From Skeletonema tropicum (lineage: Eukaryota > Bacillariophyta > Thalassiosirophyceae > Thalassiosirales > Thalassiosiraceae), in the NCBI GenBank assembly GCA_037178625.1, contig CM074134.1, positions 3,242,350 to 3,306,349 on the forward strand: a stretch of DNA of 64,000 nucleotides. The letters run 5' to 3'. The notes beneath the pieces were generated by a model. It searched no databases and had not been told where the DNA came from. It saw only the letters and a list, made by a program, of their open reading frames with translations. Shown here piece by piece: positions 45,183 to 57,354 of this stretch; positions within the stretch are counted from its first letter, which is position 1; every line of letters starts with the position of its first letter. A program made the translations under genes and the position numbers.

Positions 45183-45601
45183 TATTTGTTCCCAGTTTAA
45201 AGTCTTCGGACTATCTTTTGGGCCAATTCCTTTTATGCAGACGGGGGCATTCCTCCCCAGCAGGGCCGATTTATTTATCGCCGGCATTCCTCGGCGATGG
45301 TTGTTGATATCCCAGGTGTCCTTACTGGGGGGCCAATTATTATGCCGGCGTCCTCGGCAATTCTTTATATCGATATCGAATCTCTTTCCTTCTTTCCTCT
45401 CGCATTCCTCGACAAATTCATCTTATCGTTCCTCTCAGTCAAATAGAACCTCAGTGAACCGGTTCCATTTCCTCATATTATGTCCGCGTTCCTCCCCGTC
45501 GGAGAATAGAATAAATATTGTCATCATTTTCTCCCCGTATTCTATTCTTTTCGAACGCTGCCATCGTAGATGCAGCCGTGAGAATGGCTGTCTGATAAAC
45601 C

Positions 45602-45780
45602 GATTCGTTTCTCACTCTACGTTAATGATTATGTAATATATACAGACTAATCAGTACTACTGCGATAACATCAACTAATAATATAATTACATGGTAAGGA
45701 TAGATACATAACAAGGATAAAGATTGGTGAGAAGTGAGTGATCGTCTAAGGGAATGAGACGTTCTGTGCTACACGAAACG
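45602..45780 (-). repeat. LTR (element 5' end)
   Basis: About 179 bp, with a GATA insertion near 45705 compared with the left LTR. On the minus strand the sequence after it, GGTTTATCAGACAGC, weakly resembles an initiator-tRNA primer-binding site; this is only suggestive. Confidence 0.85.
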
Positions 45781-45907
45781 TCTACGTAACCGTCGTGCTG
45801 CTCTCTCCTGCCTCCTTCCTCCTTCATCTTCCACAAGATTTCGATTTCGACCGCACTATGAAGAGCTACACTATCTCACGGATAGATATTATCGACGAGA
45901 TAAAATA

Positions 45908-46837
45908 ATGAGCATTCCAGCGACACATGAGGTGGAAGAAATATGCGCATCCTGTGGGATTACAGGTGGCGGTGACGACAACATCAAAATGAAGAATTGT
46001 ACTGCTTGCTATCTTGTGAAATATTGCAGTGTAAAATGCCAGAGGGAGCATAGGCCGCAGCACAAACGAGCGTGCAAGAAGAGGGCGGCTGAATGGAAAG
46101 ACGAGTTGCTGTTCAAGCAGCCCGAGAGCACGCATCTCGGCGATTGTCCGATCTGTCTGATACCGATTCCAATTTATAACCCGCAAGATACAACGAGGTG
46201 TGGTATTTATAAATGCTGCAGTAAAATTGTATGTGATGGCTGCGTACATGCTAATAAGCTGCGGGAGATGGAAGCAAGGCTGACACCTTCATGTCCCTTC
46301 TGTCGAGCTCAATTACCGAAAACGAAAGCAGAAACCGATGCAATTAACATGAAGAGAGTTAAAGCGAATGATCCACTAGCATTGTTCAATGTGGGCACAG
46401 AGCGCTTCCATGCAGGGGACTGTGTGACTGCGATTGCGTATTTGGAGAAGGCAGCAGGATTGGGTCTCGTTGAATCTCACTATAGATTGTCAGTCGTGTA
46501 TGATTATGGAATTGGTGTTGAAAAGGATACAGAAAAGTCAACATATCATTTGGAACAAGCCGCCATCAGTGGACATCACTTGGCAAGGCAGGACCTTGGC
46601 GCACAGGAGTTTGAAAATGGCAACATCGAAAGGGCAGTGAAACACTTCATTATTGCCGCCAATCTCGGCCTGGATCTATCATTAGAATCTCTGAAGAAGG
46701 GATATACACTGGGAATGGTAAGCAAAGAGGACTTTGCTGCTGCCCTCCGTGCACATCAGGCTGCAGTGGATGCAACGAAAAGTCCGCAGCGAGATGCAGC
46801 AGAGGCAGCTCGAAAGATGAAGACAGGGGTTTTTTGA
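45908..46837 (+). CDS. MYND finger, RING-like and Sel1-repeat protein (paralogue C)
   Basis: 309 residues from ATG 45908 (MSIPATHEVEEICASCGI). MYND (CASCG, KNCTACYLVKYC, CQREHRPQHKRAC), RING-like (CPICLIPIP, KCCSKIVCDGCVHA, CPFC) and Sel1 (AIAYLEKAAGLGLVESHY, then GIGVEKD) modules match A and B. The C-terminal GMVSKEDFAAALRAHQAAVD is nearly the same as in B. It lies just after the LTR element, which separates it from B. Confidence 0.85.
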   Translation: MSIPATHEVEEICASCGITGGGDDNIKMKNCTACYLVKYCSVKCQREHRPQHKRACKKRAAEWKDELLFKQPESTHLGDCPICLIPIPIYNPQDTTRCGIYKCCSKIVCDGCVHANKLREMEARLTPSCPFCRAQLPKTKAETDAINMKRVKANDPLALFNVGTERFHAGDCVTAIAYLEKAAGLGLVESHYRLSVVYDYGIGVEKDTEKSTYHLEQAAISGHHLARQDLGAQEFENGNIERAVKHFIIAANLGLDLSLESLKKGYTLGMVSKEDFAAALRAHQAAVDATKSPQRDAAEAARKMKTGVF

Positions 46838-46969
46838 TCTATACATATTGCTCAATCAGGATAGTAATTGATGGCAAAGTAATTGGGCTATTCCAAACAA
46901 ATAGACGGGGGAGAATAATAATAATGTAACAAAAAATTGTAGGTTATAGTCGAGCAACATACTTATCGT

Positions 46970-47032
46970 ATCAAACGTTGTCACTGTAGCTGGCCCAAAA
47001 CACTTGCCTACGGTAGCATAGAAGCATATCAG
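46970..47032 (+). repeat. dispersed repeat, copy 2 (first copy at 30208-30290)
   Basis: The shorter version of the repeat; it ends at GCATATCAGG, directly at the start of the LINE fragment. No gene is seen between 46838 and this point. Confidence 0.8.
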
Positions 47033-47033
47033 G

Positions 47034-47810
47034 CCTCGGTTTCCCAATGCCCTGGGTGCCCATGCGGAGATGAAACAATTGCGCACATTTTCAAATGTCC
47101 CCATCCAAGGATGGTATCGAAGCGTGCAGAAATGATAGCAGCTCTACGAAAGGAAGGACTTAGAAAATTATCAAGGAAAATACTATATACTGTTGCCGAC
47201 ATATGGAACAGTATGCTGCCGGAGAAGATATACTCCCCTAAACCCGACACCCAGCAGTCCGAGCAGCTGCTCAAGCAAAGAGTGAGTTGGGATCGTGGCA
47301 AGATTTCTTTCGAGGAAATCTAGTGAAAGAGTGGAAAGTGGCCTTCCAAGCAACCCACACCCACACTAATGATGCCGATATGCAATTCGATCAATTTCAA
47401 CAAATGATATGGTTTGATATGGCATGGCCTCAATGGATGGAACGTAACCGGGTGGCTAAGGGCCGTGGAAGTAATGCAGATCAACTGGAAAGTGAATGGC
47501 TGACACAAGGCAACTAGTGTGGTATCACAAGCATCGTCATGAGCTATTGCCAACACACCAACGACCGATGGCGGAAATGCAATTGCATGAGATTTTGCGA
47601 ATTAGAAGACCAGCTACGAGGCGACTATGGCTTCACCACATCGAAGAAGCGGTGAAGGCATGGGAACGTGAACGTGAACAAGTACACACTATTGCCGGGG
47701 CAACGACTCATCAGCGATTACATTCCAGGACTCGCACCTGCCCCACCACTGTTGGAGTACTCTCTATCGGAGATCACGGCAGTACTGCAAATAGAGGTAC
47801 AGGCCTATAG
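47034..47810 (+). pseudogene. LINE polyprotein C-terminal fragment, decayed
   Basis: In successive frames it matches the end of the LINE ORF at 11236-13713: ASVSQCPGCPCGDETIAHIF against QCPNC.QCDDETIAHVF, ALRKEGLRKLSRKIL, WQDFFRGNLVKEW, WPQWMERNR, QLVWYHKHRHE and ATRRLWLHH. At least three frame changes are needed (near 47280, 47490 and 47670). There is no RNase H or RT, so it is a 5'-truncated dead copy. Confidence 0.8.
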
Positions 47811-48139
47811 CTATAGGAGACGAAAGTGGTACTATCTTATGCAGTTCTTGAGATGTAACAATCTATTACTTATTCAGTATTATCGATCTGGATTTGGAAT
47901 TGGATTTGGAATTGTGAGCTCATCGACTCATCTTATCGTCTTGTGTGATGGATCTTGCCAACTCTTGTCGTGGACTGTTGTCGTGGACTGTTCACTCGTG
48001 CACCTGATATCTATCTGACGTCACTTCTATCGCTCAATATCAATCTCTCTAACACCCTTCCATGTTGATATTTATCAATCTCTCTATCGATCTTCTCTTT
48101 TTTGTTGTATTTCCTTCCTAATTCAGAAAGAAAACAATT

Positions 48140-48949
48140 ATGAAACCATCAGTGCTCTTTCATCTGATTGTGTGGGAGTTCCACCCAAAGCCTTCTTGTA
48201 ATGTGAAGCATTTGCTTCTATTTCTATGCGTAGCAGCGTTCCCTTCCTGCTCTCAAGTTGGTTTTCAAACCAAGCGCCCTACCGTCTTCAATATCCTGTT
48301 GACTTCGAAACCTAATTCCTCTTCGTCAGAGTCGTCGTCATCCACTGCGACGTTTCCTCTCTCATCCTTCTTCTTCTCGTGGCAGTCCACACTCTTGTGA
48401 CCTCTCTTTCCACAACGATAGCATGTTCCTTTGACTTTGAACCTTCGTTTGAACTGATTAATCGCTACCAGTGCTTGCTCTCTTCTTCGTCTCGCTCTAG
48501 TTCGCCAAGTCTTGTGAACCTTGCGTTTAGCTTCTCTTTGAGCTTGTCGATTGTCTGCTTCTCATCGCCCTTCGCTTCAAGTTGTCTCTCTCAACCATCT
48601 GCAATAGCGTCGTAGCCTGCTGGCAAATTGCACAGTGCATGACTCATTATGTCCATGTCTGTCATGTCCGACTTTCCTGAGAATCCATTGCGTTGATTTC
48701 CATCGCTAGTACTTCCAGATTCATGAGATACTTATCTGGATCCTCATGTGCGTTCAGCTTCGTATTAGCAAACTTCCTTCTCAATGCAAGTTCCGAATTC
48801 GTGTTCTTTCGGTGCATACTTAGATACAAGCTTCTCATATGCCATGTAGCAATTGCCGTCTGGATACTCTGGCTTCTTGTATGTCCTCACCAAATGATAC
48901 GCCAATCTTCCCGCAGTTGTACTTACGTCTATTGAGAGAATCATGTTGT
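48140..48949 (-). pseudogene. copia gag remnant with zinc knuckle
   Basis: Minus strand. AYHLVRTYKKPEYPDGNCYM and AYEKLVSKYAPKEH (about 48940-48790) match the copia gag (UBN2-like) core. Further on, CYRCGKRGHKSVDC is a perfect CCHC zinc knuckle, near 48380-48425, followed by lysines. Frame changes between these parts make it a pseudogene. Its upstream end fuses directly to the tandem array at about 48949. From 47811 to 48139 nothing is seen. Confidence 0.7.
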
Positions 48950-50621
48950 CTTGTCTCCTACGCGGCCAATGAAGGCGATAAGTGGCGTTTTGGAAAGCTC
49001 TCATTGCGCTCTATCGATTAGGCCTGTAATTATCCTGATTGGAGGACTTTCATTCAATCAATCCGTTCAAAAACAGGTCTAGAAAGTCACCAGTGGCTCT
49101 CAATCCGGCTCCACAGCCACAGCCCGAATTTGACGATATGACAACCAATCGAAAGCTCTTTTCAATCTCTTTCGATTAGTACTATCATTCAGCCAACTGA
49201 ATAATCTAAACATAGCTCGGGCAAAGCCCTCGCAAAAAAGCGACCACTTTAGTCAGCCTTGTCCAGACAGTTGACAGTTGACAGTTGACAGTTGACAGTT
49301 GATTGGTCGAAAATCCCAAAGAGCGACCAGTTCAATCAGCCTCACATCATGACAGTTGGCACGGAAGCATCAAACGCTTCGCTGAAGAACGATCACTTAA
49401 TTCAGTAAGATCCAACTACTCACTGCTCGGGCAAAGCCCTCGCACAATACACTGAGCATAGATCAGCAATTGCTCATCAGTGAACTAAGTTACATGTACC
49501 GTCCAATGATAGTTAGATCAACTCAGTACCGTCCATGATAATAATCCATTGTGCAACATCAACTTGCCTCGACTGTGCTCGACATCCTCCGCTTCGCTCC
49601 AGACTTACTACCCAACAATTTAATGTATTCATTTAATATATTCATTATCAATCTAAGTATGATCCCAACAACATCCGAGGAGGAGGAGGATGTTGGATTG
49701 ACTATTCCTCCTCCTCACCGTCGCCGATGATGATGATCAACAGTTAGTTAACGCGAACTAGTAGTTTGGAATGATCATCGGAGGTGTGGTTGGGATTAAT
49801 CATCATCATCATCGGCGGCGTGTGGAGAATGGCGAGTGAGCCGAATGTAGCGTAATGATATTGAATAAGTAATTCCACCGCCGATGATGAATTATTACAC
49901 CACCGCCGATGTTGATGAATGGATTGAAGGTCGAGCGAAGCGAGACAGTGGAAGAATGATGCGACAAGTCGAAAGTCGAGTGAGCCGGAGGCGAGGGAGA
50001 TGGAAGTAATGCAAATACTGTCAACGGTACGGTGGTGGAAATAGTGAAGGAGCGAGTGAGCCGCCAGGCGAGGGAGCTGTTGATTTTTGATTTTGGTATT
50101 GCTATGGTATTATTGATAATGATGATATTGAAAATATTATATGGACGATGGAAGAATTGACGGTGGTGGAGGTAATTCTGTTCATTTTGTTGAAATTTCG
50201 AAATTTTGGAGTGTCTTCGGCGCTGGGGATGACTTTCTGGGGTACGGTCAATTTAGTTGAGTTGATTGGCAAAGAATCGATATTTGGCCTTGAATAGTAC
50301 CAATTGATAGAACTCGACGAGAGGATTCAAAATCACTACTCATCTCATTCATACGACCAATAGAAGGAGAGGTATGGATGTTTGGATGGGTAGAGTGCGT
50401 GGGAGTTTAGGTTGGACAAGTGACAAGGAGTGACGCTGAATGACTTCAAGGGTGCACCGTAAGCTTTCCAGCCACATGAACATCTTCAATCATACTCATT
50501 TACTATTTAATCATTATTTTTCATCTAGAGTCGAGGGCACAATTAATCAACAAACATTGTTGCCCGAACACCTAACAGTAACATAAAACTTCTTGATATT
50601 CATTTCTCTCTCCCCTCTACG

Positions 50622-50993
50622 TTAGTTTGCGTCCAAAAATTTAAACCTCTCCTCACGAATCCTCCTCCAAGCCTTCTTGCTAGCTCGTACTTCCTTCTTG
50701 ATACGTTCCTCTTCCTCACGTTCCTTCTTATTCGGGTCTACGATGCTCTCGAAGGGTTCCGTAATCCACTCATCCCAAACTGACTTGTCTGCCTCAACCT
50801 TCTCATTCGACTTGAGCTTCTTATTCTCTTCTATCTTTGCAGCAACTTCATCCGCCTCGTCAAGCCTCTTCTGTGCCCGAAGTGCCTGTTCGAGGTACTT
50901 GTATAATGTTAATGTAATAGTCTCATGATGGTCCGGTCCAATATCAGGAGATTGACATCGCAACTTGATGATGTCTGATGATCTTCCATGGTG
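50622..50993 (-). CDS. array ORF, copy 1: probable terminal exon of an unknown protein
   Basis: The frame is open from just after a TAG that fits a 3' splice site (CTGTAG|CACC) to TAA at 50622, giving 123 residues. It contains DHHETITLTLYKYLEQALRA, which resembles a TPR-like helix pair, then a KIEENKKLKSNEKVE region, DEWITEPFESIVDPNKK, and an EEEERIKKE coiled end with WRRIREERFKFLDAN. There is no ATG at the front. The upstream 2.2 kb of the unit has no matching coding exon that I can find, so it may be a captured gene end. The same frame is kept in copies 2-5. Confidence 0.45.
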   Translation of the reverse strand, partial: HHGRSSDIIKLRCQSPDIGPDHHETITLTLYKYLEQALRAQKRLDEADEVAAKIEENKKLKSNEKVEADKSVWDEWITEPFESIVDPNKKEREEEERIKKEVRASKKAWRRIREERFKFLDAN

Positions 50994-52873
50994 CTACAGT
51001 AATATTAAAGCAGTGAATAGAAGAGGAGGACGGTGATGGCATGGCACAGTAGAATGTAGCTTTATCATTGCATTGCTCTGTTGATGGCGGTATGTAATTT
51101 GAGACGGCCATCTTGATTTTTGAAGCGGTACCACCTTCTCAGCCGTATCAAAGCACAACACACAGAACACACGCAGATCAAAAATTGACAATGGCTGATA
51201 TCTTGTCTCCTACGCGGCCAATGAAGGCGATAAGTGGCGTTTTGGAAAGCTCTCATTGCGCTCTATCGATTAGGCCTGTAATTATCCTGATTGGAGGACT
51301 TTCATTCAATCAATCCGTTCAAAAACAGGTCTAGAAAGTCACCAGTGGCTCTCAATCCGGCTCCACAGCCACAGCCCGAATTTGACGATATGACAACCAA
51401 TCGAAAGCTCTTTTCAATCTCTTTCGATTAGTACTATCATTCAGCCAACTGAATAATCTAAACATAGCTCGGGCAAAGCCCTCGCAAAAAAGCGACCACT
51501 TTAGTCAGCCTTGTCCAGACAGTTGACAGTTGACAGTTGACAGTTGACAGTTGATTGGTCGAAAATCCCAAAGAGCGACCAGTTCAATCAGCCTCACATC
51601 ATGACAGTTGGCACGGAAGCATCAAACGCTTCGCTGAAGAACGATCACTTAATTCAGTAAGATCCAACTACTCACTGCTCGGGCAAAGCCCTCGCACAAT
51701 ACACTGAGCATAGATCAGCAATTGCTCATCAGTGAACTAAGTTACATGTACCGTCCAATGATAGTTAGATCAACTCAGTACCGTCCATGATAATAATCCA
51801 TTGTGCAACATCAACTTGCCTCGACTGTGCTCGACATCCTCCGCTTCGCTCCAGACTTACTACCCAACAATTTAATGTATTCATTTAATATATTCATTAT
51901 CAATCTAAGTATGATCCCAACAACATCCGAGGAGGAGGAGGATGTTGGATTGACTATTCCTCCTCCTCACCGTCGCCGATGATGATGATCAACAGTTAGT
52001 TAACGCGAACTAGTAGTTTGGAATGATCATCGGAGGTGTGGTTGGGATTAATCATCATCATCATCGGCGGCGTGTGGAGAATGGCGAGTGAGCCGAATGT
52101 AGCGTAATGATATTGAATAAGTAATTCCACCGCCGATGATGAATTATTACACCACCGCCGATGTTGATGAATGGATTGAAGGTCGAGCGAAGCGAGACAG
52201 TGGAAGAATGATGCGACAAGTCGAAAGTCGAGTGAGCCGGAGGCGAGGGAGATGGAAGTAATGCAAATACTGTCAACGGTACGGTGGTGGAAATAGTGAA
52301 GGAGCGAGTGAGCCGCCAGGCGAGGGAGCTGTTGATTTTTGATTTTGGTATTGCTATGGTATTATTGATAATGATGATATTGAAAATATTATATGGACGA
52401 TGGAAGAATTGACGGTGGTGGAGGTAATTCTGTTCATTTTGTTGAAATTTCGAAATTTTGGAGTGTCTTCGGCGCTGGGGATGACTTTCTGGGGTACGGT
52501 CAATTTAGTTGAGTTGATTGGCAAAGAATCGATATTTGGCCTTGAATAGTACCAATTGATAGAACTCGACGAGAGGATTCAAAATCACTACTCATCTCAT
52601 TCATACGACCAATAGAAGGAGAGGTATGGATGTTTGGATGGGTAGAGTGCGTGGGAGTTTAGGTTGGACAAGTGACAAGGAGTGACACTGAATGACTTCA
52701 AGGGTGCACCGTAAGCTTTCCAGCCACATGAACATCTTCAATCATACTCATTTACTATTTAATCATTATTTTTCATCTAGAGTCGAGGGCACAATTAATC
52801 AACAAACATTGTTGCCCGAACACCTAACAGTAACATAAAACTTCTTGATATTCATTTCTCTCTCCCCTCTACG

Positions 52874-53245
52874 TTAGTTTGCGTCCAAAAATTTAAACCT
52901 CTCCTCACGAATCCTCCTCCAAGCCTTCTTGCTAGCTCGTACTTCCTTCTTGATACGTTCCTCTTCCTCACGTTCCTTCTTATTCGGGTCTACGATGCTC
53001 TCGAAGGGTTCCGTAATCCACTCATCCCAAACTGACTTGTCTGCCTCAACCTTCTCATTCGACTTGAGCTTCTTATTCTCTTCTATCTTTGCAGCAACTT
53101 CATCCGCCTCGTCAAGCCTCTTCTGTGCCCGAAGTGCCTGTTCGAGGTACTTGTATAATGTTAATGTAATAGTCTCATGATGGTCCGGTCCAATATCAGG
53201 AGATTGACATCGCAACTTGATGATGTCTGATGATCTTCCATGGTG
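52874..53245 (-). CDS. array ORF, copy 2
   Basis: Same protein as copy 1 by translation. Confidence 0.45.
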   Translation of the reverse strand, partial: HHGRSSDIIKLRCQSPDIGPDHHETITLTLYKYLEQALRAQKRLDEADEVAAKIEENKKLKSNEKVEADKSVWDEWITEPFESIVDPNKKEREEEERIKKEVRASKKAWRRIREERFKFLDAN

Positions 53246-55118
53246 CTACAGTAATATTAAAGCAGTGAATAGAAGAGGAGGACGGTGATGGCATGGCACA
53301 GTAGAATGTAGCTTTATCATTGCATTGCTCTGTTGATGGCGGTATGTAATTTGAGACGGCCATCTTGATTTTTGAAGCGGTACCACCTTCTCAGCCGTAT
53401 CAAAGCACAACACACAGAACACACGCAGATCAAAAATTGACAATGGCTGATATCTTGTCTCCTACGCGGCCAATGAAGGCGATAAGTGGCGTTTTGGAAA
53501 GCTCTCATTGCGCTCTATCGATTAGGCCTGTAATTATCCTGATTGGAGGACTTTCATTCAATCAATCCGTTCAAAAACAGGTCTAGAAAGTCACCAGTGG
53601 CTCTCAATCCGGCTCCACAGCCACAGCCCGAATTTGACGATATGACAACCAATCGAAAGCTCTTTTCAATCTCTTTCGATTAGTACTATCATTCAGCCAA
53701 CTGAATAATCTAAACATAGCTCGGGCAAAGCCCTCGCAAAAAAGCGACCACTTTAGTCAGCCTTGTCCAGACAGTTGACAGTTGACAGTTGACAGTTGAT
53801 TGGTCGAAAATCCCAAAGAGCGACCAGTTCAATCAGCCTCACATCATGACAGTTGGCACGGAAGCATCAAACGCTTCGCTGAAGAACGATCACTTAATTC
53901 AGTAAGATCCAACTACTCACTGCTCGGGCAAAGCCCTCGCACAATACACTGAGCATAGATCAGCAATTGCTCATCAGTGAACTAAGTTACATGTACCGTC
54001 CAATGATAGTTAGATCAACTCAGTACCGTCCATGATAATAATCCATTGTGCAACATCAACTTGCCTCGACTGTGCTCGACATCCTCCGCTTCGCTCCAGA
54101 CTTACTACCCAACAATTTAATGTATTCATTTAATATATTCATTATCAATCTAAGTATGATCCCAACAACATCCGAGGAGGAGGAGGATGTTGGATTGACT
54201 ATTCCTCCTCCTCACCGTCGCCGATGATGATGATCAACAGTTAGTTAACGCGAACTAGTAGTTTGGAATGATCATCGGAGGTGTGGTTGGGATTAATCAT
54301 CATCATCATCGGCGGCGTGTGGAGAATGGCGAGTGAGCCGAATGTAGCGTAATGATATTGAATAAGTAATTCCACCGCCGATGATGAATTATTACACCAC
54401 CGCCGATGTTGATGAATGGATTGAAGGTCGAGCGAAGCGAGACAGTGGAAGAATGATGCGACAAGTCGAAAGTCGAGTGAGCCGGAGGCGAGGGAGATGG
54501 AAGTAATGCAAATACTGTCAACGGTACGGTGGTGGAAATAGTGAAGGAGCGAGTGAGCCGCCAGGCGAGGGAGCTGTTGATTTTTGATTTTGGTATTGCT
54601 ATGGTATTATTGATAATGATGATATTGAAAATATTATATGGACGATGGAAGAATTGACGGTGGTGGAGGTAATTCTGTTCATTTTGTTGAAATTTCGAAA
54701 TTTTGGAGTGTCTTCGGCGCTGGGGATGACTTTCTGGGGTACGGTCAATTTAGTTGAGTTGATTGGCAAAGAATCGATATTTGGCCTTGAATAGTACCAA
54801 TTGATAGAACTCGACGAGAGGATTCAAAATCACTACTCATCTCATTCATACGACCAATAGAAGGAGAGGTATGGATGTTTGGATGGGTAGAGTGCGTGGG
54901 AGTTTAGGTTGGACAAGTGACAAGGAGTGACGCTGAATGACTTCAAGGGTGCACCGTAAGCTTTCCAGCCACATGAACATCTTCAATCATACTCATTTAC
55001 TATTTAATCATTATTTTTCATCTAGAGTCGAGGGCACAATTAATCAACAAACATTGTTGCCCGAACACCTAACAGTAACATAAAACTTCTTGATATTCAT
55101 TTCTCTCTCCCCTCTACG

Positions 55119-55490
55119 TTAGTTTGCGTCCAAAAATTTAAACCTCTCCTCACGAATCCTCCTCCAAGCCTTCTTGCTAGCTCGTACTTCCTTCTTGATA
55201 CGTTCCTCTTCCTCACGTTCCTTCTTATTCGGGTCTACGATGCTCTCGAAGGGTTCCGTAATCCACTCATCCCAAACTGACTTGTCTGCCTCAACCTTCT
55301 CATTCGACTTGAGCTTCTTATTCTCTTCTATCTTTGCAGCAACTTCATCCGCCTCGTCAAGCCTCTTCTGTGCCCGAAGTGCCTGTTCGAGGTACTTGTA
55401 TAATGTTAATGTAATAGTCTCATGATGGTCCGGTCCAATATCAGGAGATTGACATCGCAACTTGATGATGTCTGATGATCTTCCATGGTG
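55119..55490 (-). CDS. array ORF, copy 3
   Basis: Same protein as copy 1 by translation. Confidence 0.45.
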   Translation of the reverse strand, partial: HHGRSSDIIKLRCQSPDIGPDHHETITLTLYKYLEQALRAQKRLDEADEVAAKIEENKKLKSNEKVEADKSVWDEWITEPFESIVDPNKKEREEEERIKKEVRASKKAWRRIREERFKFLDAN

Positions 55491-57354
55491 CTACAGTAAT
55501 ATTAAAGCAGTGAATAGAAGAGGAGGACGGTGATGGCATGGCACAGTAGAATGTAGCTTTATCATTGCATTGCTCTGTTGATGGCGGTATGTAATTTGAG
55601 ACGGCCATCTTGATTTTTGAAGCGGTACCACCTTCTCAGCCGTATCAAAGCACAACACACGCAGATCAAAAATTGACAATGGCTGATATCTTGTCTCCTA
55701 CGCGGCCAATGAAGGCGATAAGTGGCGTTTTGGAAAGCTCTCATTGCGCTCTATCGATTAGGCCTGTAATTATCCTGATTGGAGGACTTTCATTCAATCA
55801 ATCCGTTCAAAAACAGGTCTAGAAAGTCACCAGTGGCTCTCAATCCGGCTCCACAGCCACAGCCCGAATTTGACGATATGACAACCAATCGAAAGCTCTT
55901 TTCAATCTCTTTCGATTAGTACTATCATTCAGCCAACTGAATAATCTAAACATAGCTCGGGCAAAGCCCTCGCAAAAAAGCGACCACTTTAGTCAGCCTT
56001 GTCCAGACAGTTGACAGTTGACAGTTGACAGTTGATTGGTCGAAAATCCCAAAGAGCGACCAGTTCAATCAGCCTCACATCATGACAGTTGGCACGGAAG
56101 CATCAAACGCTTCGCTGAAGAACGATCACTTAATTCAGTAAGATCCAACTACTCACTGCTCGGGCAAAGCCCTCGCACAATACACTGAGCATAGATCAGC
56201 AATTGCTCATCAGTGAACTAAGTTACATGTACCGTCCAATGATAGTTAGATCAACTCAGTACCGTCCATGATAATAATCCATTGTGCAACATCAACTTGC
56301 CTCGACTGTGCTCGACATCCTCCGCTTCGCTCCAGACTTACTACCCAACAATTTAATGTATTCATTTAATATATTCATTATCAATCTAAGTATGATCCCA
56401 ACAACATCCGAGGAGGAGGAGGATGTTGGATTGACTATTCCTCCTCCTCACCGTCGCCGATGATGATGATCAACAGTTAGTTAACGCGAACTAGTAGTTT
56501 GGAATGATCATCGGAGGTGTGGTTGGGATTAATCATCATCATCATCGGCGGCGTGTGGAGAATGGCGAGTGAGCCGAATGTAGCGTAATGATATTGAATA
56601 AGTAATTCCACCGCCGATGATGAATTATTACACCACCGCCGATGTTGATGAATGGATTGAAGGTCGAGCGAAGCGAGACAGTGGAAGAATGATGCGACAA
56701 GTCGAAAGTCGAGTGAGCCGGAGGCGAGGGAGATGGAAGTAATGCAAATACTGTCAACGGTACGGTGGTGGAAATAGTGAAGGAGCGAGTGAGCCGCCAG
56801 GCGAGGGAGCTGTTGATTTTTGATTTTGGTATTGCTATGGTATTATTGATAATGATGATATTGAAAATATTATATGGACGATGGAAGAATTGACGGTGGT
56901 GGAGGTAATTCTGTTCATTTTGTTGAAATTTCGAAATTTTGGAGTGTCTTCGGCGCTGGGGATGACTTTCTGGGGTACGGTCAATTTAGTTGAGTTGATT
57001 GGCAAAGAATCGATATTTGGCCTTGAATAGTACCAATTGATAGAACTCGACGAGAGGATTCAAAATCACTACTCATCTCATTCATACGACCAATAGAAGG
57101 AGAGGTATGGATGTTTGGATGGGTAGAGTGCGTGGGAGTTTAGGTTGGACAAGTGACAAGGAGTGACGCTGAATGACTTCAAGGGTGCACCGTAAGCTTT
57201 CCAGCCACATGAACATCTTCAATCATACTCATTTACTATTTAATCATTATTTTTCATCTAGAGTCGAGGGCACAATTAATCAACAAACATTGTTGCCCGA
57301 ACACCTAACAGTAACATAAAACTTCTTGATATTCATTTCTCTCTCCCCTCTACG

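Larger units (their letters stand above)
39247..45780 (-). mobile_element. LTR retrotransposon, copia-type, with near-identical LTRs and a decayed interior
   Basis: Two direct repeats (39247-39421 and 45602-45780) flank about 6.2 kb. Ends are inverted CGTTTC/GAAACG. TCTAC before the left LTR (39242-39246) recurs after the right one (45781-45785), fitting a 5-bp target-site duplication. Copia pol remnants read on the minus strand near the left LTR, so the element's 3' end is on the left. Both strands show only short frames through the interior, so it encodes no complete polyprotein. It lies between MYND paralogues B and C. It could be a non-autonomous element (large retrotransposon derivative) mobilised in trans. 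Confidence 0.8.

Noticed and set aside
50994..51256. Minus-strand frames MSIFDLRV and MRAFQNATYR in each array unit
   Set aside because: Both are short, overlap each other, and end before the exon-like ORF; no support for a 5' exon.
51191..51334. Small plus-strand ORF starting MADILSPTRPMKAISG in every array unit
   Set aside because: 47 codons after the ATG, no continuation beyond a weak GTCTAG border, and no homology; kept only as part of the array.
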